Below are positions 51,507 to 60,348 of a stretch of DNA of 64,000 nt, in pieces. The stretch comes from Frondihabitans sp. PAMC 28766 (GTDB lineage: Bacteria > Actinomycetota > Actinomycetes > Actinomycetales > Microbacteriaceae), in the NCBI RefSeq assembly GCF_001577365.1, contig NZ_CP014513.1, positions 1,674,001-1,738,000 of the forward strand, in the 5' to 3' direction. Position numbers and translations under genes: made by a program. Position 1 is the first letter of the stretch, and each line of letters starts with the position of its first letter. The notes under the pieces were generated by a model, which was not told the origin of the DNA, made no database searches, and saw only the letters and a list, made by a program, of their open reading frames with translations.

Positions 51507-53477
51507 ATGCGCAGGATCGGATGGCTGGGCCTCGGGCTGGCGGCAACGCTGGCTCTCGCCCTGCCGACAACGGCTAACGCGGCGACCACATCGCAGGCGA
51601 CTTCGCAGAAGGCTCCGCAGAGCGTCTCGAGCACTGCAGTGAAGAAGCAGGACCTCGCCGCAGGGACGACGCAGGATCCCTACGTGCGCACCCCCGCGCT
51701 CGCCGTCACAAACCGCGGCACCACCATTGCCGCCTACGACCCCCGCCCGACCGGAGACGACCTTCCGAGCAACATGTCGCTCGTCGTCCGCCGCAGCCAC
51801 GACGACGGTAAGACCTGGGGTCCGACCCAGGTGGTGCGCAGCAGCCCGGCGCCGGACGGCTTCAGCGACCCCAGCCTGCTCGTCGATCACACGACCGGAC
51901 GGATCTTCCTCTTCTACGCGGCCAGCGTGAACGAGGGTTACAGCGGCTCGGCCACGGGAAACAGCGATACCGATCCGAACATCCTGCAGGCCGACGTCAG
52001 CTACTCCGATGACAACGGCGCCACCTGGAAGAACGAAGTCATCACCAGCCAGATCAAGGATCCCGCCTGGAACGGCATCTTCGCCGCGTCCGGTGAGGGC
52101 ATCCAGCTGACCACCGGTGAGCACGCCGGCCGGCTCGTGCAGCAGTACGTCGTCGGATACGACGGAGGCGAATACGCGGCCAGCGCGTACAGCGACGACA
52201 ACGGTGCGTCCTGGAAGATGGGCGCACTGGTCGGCCCCGGGATGAACGAGAACAAGACGGTGCAGCTCGCGAACGGCAACGTACTGCTCGACGTCAGGGA
52301 CGCACCGAACCGCCTCCTGGCAACGTCGACCGACGGTGGTGAAACATACAGCACCCCGGTCGCGAACTCCGACCTGCCGGATCCGAGCGACAACGGCTCC
52401 ATCATCCGCTACGCGCCCACGGCCTCGGCTCAGAACCCCCAGTCGCAGTGGCTGCTCGAGAGTAACAACGACAGCACCTCGACCCGAAGCAACCTCGTCG
52501 TCAAGCTCTCCTGCGACAACGGCAAGACCTGGCCCGTGACACGGGTGGTCGAACCAGGATCCGCCGGGTACTCCACACTCACGAATCTGCCAGACGGCCG
52601 GTTCGGCCTGCTCTACGAACGCAACAACTACACGGAGATGACTTACGCGTCCTTCAGCGCCACGTGGGTGAATGGCGCGTGCGGAGAGCTCTCCGGAGGC
52701 GCGGCCGCGGCGACGGTCTCCCAGTCGAGCACAAGTGTCCCGGTCACGCTGACCGACACCGGAGCGGCAGCGCTCGCGGCCGGCACAGTGGCCATCACGC
52801 CCCCGACCGGCTGGACCACCCGGCCCGTCTCCGTCCCAGCTCTTCAGCCCGGCTGGAGCCTCACCATCCCGGTGCCGGTCACGCTGAGCAGTAGCGCGAG
52901 CACCGGGATCCTGGCGCTCCCCGTCACATACAGATCGCGCTCCGGCCAATCGCAAGGTGTGGTGCCGGTCACCGCACTCGTCGCATCTCCGGTGTGGTCG
53001 ACGACAGGACCCCTCACGGCTGACGGCGTGCACGCGTCGGATGAATCTTCGGGCCTCGCCTCCGTCAGCGGGTTGAGCGGCGGCACCATTGCAATCACGT
53101 TCAGCACGACGCAGAGTGCGGCGGCCGCGACCCTGCTCTCGGCGGCGAACACGACCAGTAACGACCAGGATCTCGTCGTGTCCCTCAACAGCGGTGCCCC
53201 CTACGTCGAGGTGCGGACGGCAACAAGCACCTACCCGGTGCGGATCTCCACCACAACGCCCGTCAACGATGGTCGACTCCACACGCTGACAGTCACCAGC
53301 AGCGCGAGCAGCACCACGATCGGGCTGGACGGCACCATCATCGGTACTGCGACATCAGGGGCATTCTTCTCCGCGGTACCCGAACTGACGAACCTCACCC
53401 TCGGTGCGAACGTCGCCGCCGTCGGAACCCGATGGCAATTCTCCGGCACCATCCAAAGCGCCGCGGTCTACAGGTGA
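51507..53477 (+). CDS. nanH: Secreted exo-sialidase (GH33) with accessory domains
   Basis: A 656-residue protein. A signal peptide (MRRIGWLGLGLAATLALALP, cleaved near ANA) leads to a six-bladed propeller. Five Asp-box sequences are visible: SHDDGKTWG, SDDNGATWK, SDDNGASWK, STDGGETYS and SCDNGKTWP. Key residues appear: Arg61 in YVRTPALAV, Arg in LLDVRDAPN, the nucleophile Tyr in SAGYSTLTN, and Arg in LLYERNNYT. A NEW3-like beta domain (about 395-490) and a LamG-like domain (about 500-656) follow, probably for glycan binding. It releases terminal sialic acid outside the cell. GAAGGAG precedes the start. Confidence 0.93.
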   Translation: MRRIGWLGLGLAATLALALPTTANAATTSQATSQKAPQSVSSTAVKKQDLAAGTTQDPYVRTPALAVTNRGTTIAAYDPRPTGDDLPSNMSLVVRRSHDDGKTWGPTQVVRSSPAPDGFSDPSLLVDHTTGRIFLFYAASVNEGYSGSATGNSDTDPNILQADVSYSDDNGATWKNEVITSQIKDPAWNGIFAASGEGIQLTTGEHAGRLVQQYVVGYDGGEYAASAYSDDNGASWKMGALVGPGMNENKTVQLANGNVLLDVRDAPNRLLATSTDGGETYSTPVANSDLPDPSDNGSIIRYAPTASAQNPQSQWLLESNNDSTSTRSNLVVKLSCDNGKTWPVTRVVEPGSAGYSTLTNLPDGRFGLLYERNNYTEMTYASFSATWVNGACGELSGGAAAATVSQSSTSVPVTLTDTGAAALAAGTVAITPPTGWTTRPVSVPALQPGWSLTIPVPVTLSSSASTGILALPVTYRSRSGQSQGVVPVTALVASPVWSTTGPLTADGVHASDESSGLASVSGLSGGTIAITFSTTQSAAAATLLSAANTTSNDQDLVVSLNSGAPYVEVRTATSTYPVRISTTTPVNDGRLHTLTVTSSASSTTIGLDGTIIGTATSGAFFSAVPELTNLTLGANVAAVGTRWQFSGTIQSAAVYR

Positions 53478-53893
53478 GAACCGACAGGGTCTGATCGTCC
53501 GATCGATCACCCGAGGCTTGCCTCTGGTGAAAACGTCCATCCCGCCGAGCGCCGACTGGCGTGAGAATGTCGTGACGGATCGGTGGGACAGTCGTGGTCG
53601 TCTCCCTGTCGTGGTGGAAGTCAGCCGCCAAGGGGGTGCCCGCATGCGGACCTGTACTGACGAGAACCCGCAATTCCGTTCCGACCACGTCGCCTGGTCG
53701 GGAGTCGACCTCGACGGTTATGATCCAAGGTCGCCGGGACGGGCCCCGGCGCGGATTACCCAAAATTCGGCCGGGACCCTTTACCCGAATCCGTCGCGGG
53801 AACCCCAATCCACACGCGACGACTCACCGCTCAGTGCGGCACCACAACCCTAGAACACTCTGTCCACAAAGTGGTGCGGGGCGACTGTTGCGG
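53478..53893. other. 416-bp region without a confident gene
   Basis: A GTG-started frame at 53572-53853 (plus) would give about 93 residues, and a minus-strand frame over much of the same DNA looks equally plausible, so neither is called. No clear terminator follows the sialidase. The right end holds the padR promoter. Confidence 0.45.
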
Positions 53894-53912
53894 TAGCTTG
53901 CATCGCAAGCTA
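53894..53912. promoter_or_regulatory. Palindrome just before padR
   Basis: TAGCTTGC-ATC-GCAAGCTA, 8-bp perfect arms, 11 bp before the ATG at 53924. It overlaps a -10-like TATCTT (53911-53916), as expected for PadR autoregulation. Confidence 0.6.
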
Positions 53913-53923
53913 TCTTGTAATGC

Positions 53924-54256
53924 ATGACTGCTGATGTGGGCTCGCAACTGCGAAAGGGAGTGGTCGAGTACTGCGTGCTCGGGTTGCTCGCGCGCCAGCC
54001 CATGTACGGCTGGCAGCTGTCGGAGCAACTCGTCTCATCGGGGATGATCGCGAGCATCGGCACGCTCTACCCGATCCTGTCGCGACTCCGAAGTCAAGGC
54101 CTCGCCACCGCGTACGACGAGGCTTCCGCCGCCGGCCCCGTCCGGAAGTACTACCGCTTGACCGGAGCCGGGACCGACCAGCTCCACGCCTTCCGCCAGC
54201 AGTGGGCGCCATTCAGCTCTACCGTGGAACGACTCGTCGGAGAGGACGACTCATGA
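53924..54256 (+). CDS. PadR-family transcriptional regulator
   Basis: A 110-residue protein of normal short PadR size. The winged helix is EYCVLGLLARQPMYGWQLSE then GTLYPILSRLRSQGLATAYD, with KYYRLTGAGTDQLHAFRQQW in the wing and dimer helix. It overlaps the next gene as ATGA, so the pair works as a unit. The palindrome at 53894 is its likely operator. Confidence 0.93.
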   Translation: MTADVGSQLRKGVVEYCVLGLLARQPMYGWQLSEQLVSSGMIASIGTLYPILSRLRSQGLATAYDEASAAGPVRKYYRLTGAGTDQLHAFRQQWAPFSSTVERLVGEDDS

Positions 54257-54807
54257 ACGACACCACCCCGAACAACGTCACCGACTACCTGACCAGGCTC
54301 GAGAGAGAACTGAGCGACGTCGCCCCCGACGTCCGGGACGACATCGTCGCCGGGATCCGAGAGGAGCTCCTCGGCCTGGATCCCGCCGGAGCGAGCGCCC
54401 GTATCGACGACCTCGGCGACCCCGCCTTCATCGCTGCGGAGGCCCGAGCGGCGACCCCGGAGCAGTCGGGCCGTGGAGCAGCGACACCCGCCGCGCCTGG
54501 CCGTGCCTCCTCGATCGCGGCAGTGGTCATCCTGATCGCAGGATCCATCGTTGTGCCGTTCGTCGGCGCCGTCGTCGGACTCGCTTGGATCAGCGCCTCC
54601 CGTGCGTGGACGCGTCGAGAGAAGCTGACCGCGTGGCTCGTCCCGATCGTCGTGGCGATCCTGGCCGTGGTGCTTTCGCTGATCCTGGCATCCGTGCACG
54701 TGAGCGGCTCCCACGTCGCTCTCCTGATCGCGTATCTCGTCTTCCCCGTCGAAGGAATCGTGTTCGCCGTCCGCGGCGCCCGTCGCAACTGGTATCCGGC
54801 CGCATAG
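54253..54807 (+). CDS. HAAS/DUF1700-like membrane protein, partner of PadR
   Basis: A 184-residue protein. The N-terminal 60 residues match the HAAS helical domain often found after PadR (VTDYLTRLERELSDVAPDVR, IREELLGLDPAGAS, ARIDDLGDPAFIAAEARAAT). The rest has three or four membrane helices (SIAAVVILIAGSIVVPFVGA, AWLVPIVVAILAVVLSLILA). Such PadR-HAAS pairs are widespread; the job is unknown. It has a 4-bp overlap with padR. Confidence 0.8.
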   Translation: MNDTTPNNVTDYLTRLERELSDVAPDVRDDIVAGIREELLGLDPAGASARIDDLGDPAFIAAEARAATPEQSGRGAATPAAPGRASSIAAVVILIAGSIVVPFVGAVVGLAWISASRAWTRREKLTAWLVPIVVAILAVVLSLILASVHVSGSHVALLIAYLVFPVEGIVFAVRGARRNWYPAA

Positions 54808-54885
54808 GGAGCGGAGCAAGCCTCGACCGCTGGTTGTGAAGGTCACGTAGCGGAGGTGACGGGCGCGACGGATCGCCTCGGTCGA

Positions 54886-56232
54886 TCAGCCGAGCGCGTG
54901 AACGCGTGCCTGAGCGGCCTGCGCGTGCCGGTTCTCGGGCACGTCGAGCCCGAGGTTGCCACGCAGGGTGCTGGACTCGTATTCGCGACGGAAGAGCCCG
55001 CGATCCTGCAGGAGGGGGATGACCTCGTCGGCGAAGCGGTGGAAGTCGCTCGGCAGGTTCTGCAGAAGGATGATGCCGTCGAGGCCGCCCTCGACGAGCC
55101 ACTTTTCGAGGGTGTCGGCCACGGTCTCGGCGGTGCCGACGAACGGCGACGGCGGCGACGCCGTGAAGTGGATCACGGTCTGCCGCAGGGTCAGGCCGCT
55201 GGACGCCGCGTAGTCCTTGATGGTGCGCGAGCGGGTGCGGCCGCTGAGCTCGCCCAGGTCGCCGAGGTCGGGGAAGGGCGCGTCGTAGTCGTACCGGGTG
55301 AAGTCGTGCCAGCCGAACGAGCGGCTGAACGCGGCGACCTGGCGGTCGAACGGCTTTGCCGCATCGATGGCGCGCTCGCGCTCCCGAGCCTCCTCGACGG
55401 TGTCGCCGATGATCGGGTTGATGCCGGGCAGGATCAGGATGTCGTCGGCACGTCGACCGGCCGCGACCGCCCGTGTCTTGATGTCGGAGTAGAACGCTTT
55501 CGCCGCCTCGAGCGAGGGCGCGAAGGTGAAGATCGCCTCGGCCGTCTCCGCCCCGAGGTCACGGCCCTCCTCCGAGTTGCCGGCCTGGAAGATCACCGGT
55601 TGGCCCTGGCGCGAGCGCGTGATGTTCAGTGCGCCCTCGACGTCGAAGTACTGCCCGTGGTGGTCGACCTCGTGCAGCTTCGAGACGTCGACGAACTGCC
55701 CGGTCTCGCGGTCGTAGGGGAAGGCGTCGTCCTCGTAGGAGTCCCAGAGATCCTGCACGACTCCGACGATCTCGTGGGCGCGGCCGTAGCGCTCGGTGTA
55801 GTCGTAGTGCTGTCTGCGCCCGTAGTTGCCGGCCGTCCCCTCGTCCTGCGTCGTGACGACGTTCCAACCCGCTCGGCCGTGGCTGATGAGATCCAGGGAG
55901 GCGAAGCGCCTCGCGACGTTGAACGGCGAGTTGTACGACGACGACACCGTGCCGACCAGGCCGATGTGCGTCGTCACCATCGCCACCGCGCTCAGCAGCG
56001 TGAGCGGTTCGAGCCGGGCCAGATAGTGCGGCGGCGAATCGGGGGTGATGTAGGTGCTGTCGGCGATGAAGAAGAAGTCGAGCTTCGCGTCTTCGGCGAT
56101 GTGCGCCCACTCGACGTACTTCTCGACGCGCAGCCCGGAGTCGGGTTCGAGCTCGGGGTCGGCCCACAGCGTGTACTGGCCGGGGCCGCCGACCCCGTGG
56201 TAGGCGGCACCGATGTGGAGCTGTTTCGTCAT
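54886..56232 (-). CDS. LLM-class flavin-dependent monooxygenase (NtaA/SnaA type)
   Basis: A 448-residue protein. The ATG at 56232 is preferred over 56238, since AAGAGGG is then six bases away. It shows the NtaA-type bacterial-luciferase fold: DFFFIADSTYITPDSPPHYL, LVGTVSSSYNSPFNVARRFA, SHGRAGWNVVTTQDEGTAGN, YGRAHEIV and QAGNSEEGRDLGAETAEAIF. These enzymes use reduced FMN and oxygen on sulfur compounds, nitrilotriacetate or similar. It is divergent from the DeoR gene at 56386. The substrate is unknown. Confidence 0.9.
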   Translation of the reverse strand: MTKQLHIGAAYHGVGGPGQYTLWADPELEPDSGLRVEKYVEWAHIAEDAKLDFFFIADSTYITPDSPPHYLARLEPLTLLSAVAMVTTHIGLVGTVSSSYNSPFNVARRFASLDLISHGRAGWNVVTTQDEGTAGNYGRRQHYDYTERYGRAHEIVGVVQDLWDSYEDDAFPYDRETGQFVDVSKLHEVDHHGQYFDVEGALNITRSRQGQPVIFQAGNSEEGRDLGAETAEAIFTFAPSLEAAKAFYSDIKTRAVAAGRRADDILILPGINPIIGDTVEEARERERAIDAAKPFDRQVAAFSRSFGWHDFTRYDYDAPFPDLGDLGELSGRTRSRTIKDYAASSGLTLRQTVIHFTASPPSPFVGTAETVADTLEKWLVEGGLDGIILLQNLPSDFHRFADEVIPLLQDRGLFRREYESSTLRGNLGLDVPENRHAQAAQARVHALG

Positions 56233-56352
56233 GGGCATCCCTCTTGCTCGCTTCCGAGAATCGCCGAGGTCGAGACTTCGGTCAAACGAAACGGTGCGGA
56301 TTCGTCTCATCGCGTCATAAAGAGGCGTCGTCGCCGCCTCGAGCGAACGGCC

Positions 56353-56369
56353 GGTGGGCCGGGCCCACC
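56353..56369. promoter_or_regulatory. Palindrome in front of the DeoR gene
   Basis: GGTGGGC-CGG-GCCCACC, 7-bp arms, 16 bp before the ATG at 56386. It may be an operator or a leader hairpin; no ribosome site of standard form is seen after it. Confidence 0.4.
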
Positions 56370-56385
56370 CCGTACGATCGCGCTC

Positions 56386-57174
56386 ATGACTTTCACCATC
56401 GAGGGTTTCAGTGCGTCGAAACGCGAGCGGCAGCTGGTGCTCCTCCGACTGATCCGTGAACGCGGCGGGCTCGAGGCGACGGAGGCCGCAAAGCACACCG
56501 GTGCGTCGCTCGAGACGATCCGCCGCGACATGCGCTCCCTCGAAGAGCAGGGGCTGATCCGCCGCGGCCACGGCGTCGCGCATCCGATCGAGAGCGGTTC
56601 GTACGAGACCGCACTGGCATTCCGGTCGACGAACAACGCCGACGAGAAGGCCCGGATCGCGACGCACGCCGTTGAGCACCTCGGCGACGCCCGCACGGTC
56701 TTCCTCGACGAGGGCTTCCAGACGCAGCTCGTCGCTGCGCGCCTGCCCGAGGGCGAGCCGCTGACGGTCGTCACGTCGTCCCTTCCCGTGGTCGACATCC
56801 TCGTGCCGCGCACCGACGTCCAGGTCATCCTGCTGGGCGGCCGGGTGCGCGCCAACACCCTCGGCGTCGTCGACCACTGGGCCGCCGACATGCTGCGCAC
56901 CTTCAACATCGACCTGGCCTTCGTGGGCGCCAACGGAGTCTCGGTGGACTACGGCCTGAGCACCCCCGATCCTGCCGTCGCCGTCGTCAAGGCCGCCGCA
57001 GTGAAGGCCTCCCGGCGCCGCATCTTCGTCGGCGCGCACCACAAGTTCTCGTCGCGCACCTTCGTGCGGTTCGCCGAGGTCGACGACTTCGACCTGCTGA
57101 TCACGGGCCGCGAACTGACCTCGTCCGCCGCGAACGCGGTCACCTCGGCGGGCGCCCACCTCGTGCGCGTCTGA
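56386..57174 (+). CDS. DeoR-family sugar-responsive regulator
   Basis: A 262-residue protein. The N-terminal helix-turn-helix is GLEATEAAKHTGASLETIRR then DMRSLEEQGLIRRGHG. The C-terminal DeoR effector domain includes TVFLDEGFQTQLVAARLPEG, VILLGGRVRANTLGVVDHWA, LAFVGANGVSVDYGLSTPDP and VGAHHKF. It probably senses a sugar phosphate and controls the mannitol dehydrogenase and transporter genes downstream. Confidence 0.92.
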   Translation: MTFTIEGFSASKRERQLVLLRLIRERGGLEATEAAKHTGASLETIRRDMRSLEEQGLIRRGHGVAHPIESGSYETALAFRSTNNADEKARIATHAVEHLGDARTVFLDEGFQTQLVAARLPEGEPLTVVTSSLPVVDILVPRTDVQVILLGGRVRANTLGVVDHWAADMLRTFNIDLAFVGANGVSVDYGLSTPDPAVAVVKAAAVKASRRRIFVGAHHKFSSRTFVRFAEVDDFDLLITGRELTSSAANAVTSAGAHLVRV

Positions 57175-57401
57175 TCGCCTCGCGGTCACACGGCGGTCAT
57201 TTCGAGGCACCCGGTCGGTCAATCCGGTCCTGACCGAGAGGCGTCGGGGCCACGGGCATCAGGATCACGGTGACCGCGGGCGGTCAGAATTCGTCGTGCC
57301 CCGCATGCCTCGGCCTTGCTCGGCGCGTGCCACCATGAATCGAGGTCGACGTCGATCCAGCCACAACGGCAGGTCGTCGACCGGTGAGGACCCGAATCGA
57401 C

Positions 57402-58889
57402 ATGACCGACACCGCCGCCATCGCACTCAACGAGGCCGACCTGGGCGAGATCCGAGTGCCCACTCCGTCGTACGACCGGAGCGCCGTCACGACCGGTATC
57501 GTGCACTTCGGCCTCGGCAACTTCCATCGCGCGCACCAGGCGATGTACGTCGACCACTTGATGAACGAGGGCAAGGCGCTCGACTGGGGCATCACCGGCA
57601 TCGGCGTCATGCCGCGCGACGCCCAGATGCGCGACGTCCTGGCGGCGCAGGATCACCTCTACACGCTCGTGCTCAAGCACCCCGACGGCACCCTCGAGCC
57701 GCACGTGATCGGGTCGATCCACGATTTCCTCTACGCGCCCGACGACCCCGAGAAGGTCCTCGCCCTGATGGCTTCGCCGTCGACCAGGATCGTGTCGTTG
57801 ACCGTCACCGAGGGTGGCTACAACATCGACCACGTCACGGGCAGGTTCGTGCTGAGCGCTCCTGCGATCGTCGCCGACCTGGCTGTCGGCGCCGCGCCCA
57901 CGACGATGTTCGGCTTCGTCACCGAGGCCCTCCGCCGCCGCCGGACCGCCGGTGTCGCCCCGTTCACCGTGATGTCGTGCGACAACATCCAGGGCAACGG
58001 CGACACTGCGAATCAGACGATCACCGCGTTCGCCACGGCCAAGGACGCCGAGCTGGGCGCCTGGATCGAGGCCAACGTCGCCTTCCCCAACTCGATGGTC
58101 GACAGGATCACGCCGGTGACGTTCGACGCGGACCGCCAGATGGTGCACGACGAGTTCGGCATCGACGACGCGTGGCCCGTCGTGGCCGAGCCGTTCGAGC
58201 AGTGGGTGCTCGAAGACCACTTCACCCTGGGCCGCCCGCCGTATCAGGACGCCGGTGTGCAGGTCGTCGACGACGTCGTGCCGTACGAGCTCATGAAGCT
58301 GCGCCTGCTGAATGCATCGCACCAGGGGATGGCGTACTTCGGCATCCTGTCCGGGTTCACCTACGCGCACGAGGCGTCCACCGACCCCCTGATCGCGGAG
58401 CTGCTGCGCCGATACATGGACGAGGAGGCGACGCCGACCCTCGACCCGGTGCCCGGCATCGACCTCGACGACTACAAGGCGACCCTGATGGAGCGCTTCG
58501 GCAACCCCGCGATCCGCGACACCCTTGCGCGCTTGGCTGCGGAGTCCTCCGACAGGATCCCGAAGTGGCTGCTTCCCGTCGTCCGCAAGAACCTCGAGAC
58601 CGGCGGCCCGCTCACCCTCTCGGCCGCGGTCGTCGCCTCCTGGGCCCGCTACGACGAGGCCGTCGACGAGAAGGGCGCGCCGATCGAGGTGGTCGACCAG
58701 CTGCGCGTCGAGCTGATGGAGGCCGCCTCGAAGAATCGCGACGACGACCTCGCCTTCCTCCGCAACCGCGAGGTCTTCGGCGACCTGGTCGACGAGCCGC
58801 GCTTCGTCGAGGCATATCGGCGGGCGCTCGCGACGCTCCACGGCGACAGTGCGCAGGCTGCGCTCGCCGAGGCGCTCGCCGTCGAATAG
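57402..58889 (+). CDS. Mannitol/polyol 2-dehydrogenase (long-chain)
   Basis: A 495-residue protein. The N-terminal Rossmann motif GIVHFGLGNFHRAHQAMYVD and the C-terminal catalytic motif LMKLRLLNASHQGMAYFG (Lys, Asn and His in KxxxxNxxH) are intact. It oxidises mannitol or a related polyol to a ketose using NAD. ATG 57402 is used; GTG 57384 is possible. It lies 228 bp after the DeoR gene and 101 bp before the MFS carrier. Confidence 0.9.
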   Translation: MTDTAAIALNEADLGEIRVPTPSYDRSAVTTGIVHFGLGNFHRAHQAMYVDHLMNEGKALDWGITGIGVMPRDAQMRDVLAAQDHLYTLVLKHPDGTLEPHVIGSIHDFLYAPDDPEKVLALMASPSTRIVSLTVTEGGYNIDHVTGRFVLSAPAIVADLAVGAAPTTMFGFVTEALRRRRTAGVAPFTVMSCDNIQGNGDTANQTITAFATAKDAELGAWIEANVAFPNSMVDRITPVTFDADRQMVHDEFGIDDAWPVVAEPFEQWVLEDHFTLGRPPYQDAGVQVVDDVVPYELMKLRLLNASHQGMAYFGILSGFTYAHEASTDPLIAELLRRYMDEEATPTLDPVPGIDLDDYKATLMERFGNPAIRDTLARLAAESSDRIPKWLLPVVRKNLETGGPLTLSAAVVASWARYDEAVDEKGAPIEVVDQLRVELMEAASKNRDDDLAFLRNREVFGDLVDEPRFVEAYRRALATLHGDSAQAALAEALAVE

Positions 58890-58989
58890 GGTCCGAGCCC
58901 CTCAGCGCAGCACGCCGATCGTCGAATCGTCCAGGCATTCCGTCGGTTCGACGATTCCGGCGCGCAGGTCCGCTTCCTACGATCGATAC

Positions 58990-60348
58990 ATGCTCAACGA
59001 AGAGTCGACTCTCGAATCGACACGCACAGCCGCCCCGATCCCCCTGGTGGCCAAGTACTTCATCGGCCTGCCCCGACCTCTCATCTTCGGCTACATCGCC
59101 GTGCTGCTCTTCCTGGTGGGCGACGGCGTCGAATCCAACTACCTCGCCCCCTTTCTGACCGGCCGCGGCCTCACAGTGACGACGACCGGGGCGATCATCT
59201 CGGTCTACGGCATCTTCGTGACCATCGGATCGTGGCTCTCCGGGGTCCTGTCGACGCGCTACGGGCCACGGCGCATCATGCGGGTGGGCGCCGTGATCTG
59301 GGTCGTCTTCGAGGTGCTCTTCCTCGCGGTCGCCATCCCGTCGCACCTGACCCCGCTGATCTTCGTCTTCTACGGGCTGCGTGGTCTCGGCTACCCGTTC
59401 TTCGCCTACTCGTTCCTGCTCTGGATCCAGCTGGCGGCCAAGCCCGAGAAGCAGGGTGTCGCCTCCGGCTGGTTCTGGTTCGCCTACACGGCGGGCATCC
59501 CGACGCTCGGGTCGGCGATCGCCGCCGTGACGATCCCGCTGATCGGCGCCTTCGGAACCCTCTGGCTGTCGCTCGTGATCGTGGCCATCGGCGGGGTGAT
59601 CGGGTCGTTCGTCGTGCGCGAGCTGCACGGCAGACGCCCCATCGCCAGGATCGAGGAGGACGGCTCGGCCACGGCCATCGGCGAGCAGCTGCTCGCGGGC
59701 ATCACGATCCTTCGCCGACGCCCTCGGCTCGCCGCCGCGGCCGTGGTCCGCATCATCAACAACGCGCCCATGTTCGGCTTCTTCGTCTTCCTGCCGGCGT
59801 TCTTCACCGACCGGGTCGGCTGGACGCAGTCGCAGTACCTCCTGCTCGTCACGATCATGGGTCTCGTCGGGCTCATCGTCGACCCTTTCATGGGCAGGTT
59901 CGCCGACACGTTCGGCTGGCGCCGTACCATCGCCTGGATCGGCGGGGTCGGCTGCGCTGTGATGGGCATGGGCATCTACTTCGTGCCGCCGCTCTTCCCG
60001 TCGGCCATCTGGGTGGGCTTCCTCTTCGGCGGCCTGTTCGGAGCCTTCCAGGCGGGGTTCATCCCGCTGACGGCCGTCATGACGTCGATGGCCGGCGAGA
60101 AGGAGAAGGGCAATGGTTTTGCGATCTACAGCCTCGCCGCGGGACTGTGCACCTTCATCGGCCCGGCACTCTTCACCGTGCTCGACCCGCTGGTGGGCAC
60201 CACGGGCGTCGTGCTCGTGTATGCCGCCCTCTTCCTCCTGGCGACGGTGCTGACCCTGACTCTGCTGCGCGTGCCGCAGGATCCGGGCGAGAAGCGCCGT
60301 GTCGCCGCCCGTGCCGCCCTCGAGCCCGAAACGGCCCTCAGCCGGTAG
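58990..60348 (+). CDS. MFS transporter, polyol (RbtT/DalT) type
   Basis: A 452-residue protein with 12 membrane helices (PLIFGYIAVLLFLVGDGVES, NYLAPFLTGRGLTVTTTGAI, RRIMRVGAVIWVVFEVLFLA, RGLGYPFFAYSFLLWIQLAA). The pattern GLRGLGYPFFAYSFL is typical of ribitol and arabinitol carriers. With the dehydrogenase it makes a polyol-uptake and oxidation pair. Its last 11 bp overlap the convergent AraC gene. Confidence 0.88.
   Translation: MLNEESTLESTRTAAPIPLVAKYFIGLPRPLIFGYIAVLLFLVGDGVESNYLAPFLTGRGLTVTTTGAIISVYGIFVTIGSWLSGVLSTRYGPRRIMRVGAVIWVVFEVLFLAVAIPSHLTPLIFVFYGLRGLGYPFFAYSFLLWIQLAAKPEKQGVASGWFWFAYTAGIPTLGSAIAAVTIPLIGAFGTLWLSLVIVAIGGVIGSFVVRELHGRRPIARIEEDGSATAIGEQLLAGITILRRRPRLAAAAVVRIINNAPMFGFFVFLPAFFTDRVGWTQSQYLLLVTIMGLVGLIVDPFMGRFADTFGWRRTIAWIGGVGCAVMGMGIYFVPPLFPSAIWVGFLFGGLFGAFQAGFIPLTAVMTSMAGEKEKGNGFAIYSLAAGLCTFIGPALFTVLDPLVGTTGVVLVYAALFLLATVLTLTLLRVPQDPGEKRRVAARAALEPETALSR

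Noticed and set aside
53572..53853. Possible 93-residue gene after the sialidase
   Set aside because: Both strands look equally coding-like, there is no clear ribosome site, and I recognise no family.
54856..56385. Upstream open extension of the DeoR frame on the plus strand
   Set aside because: The extension is antisense to the LLM monooxygenase. The DeoR domain begins right after the ATG at 56386.
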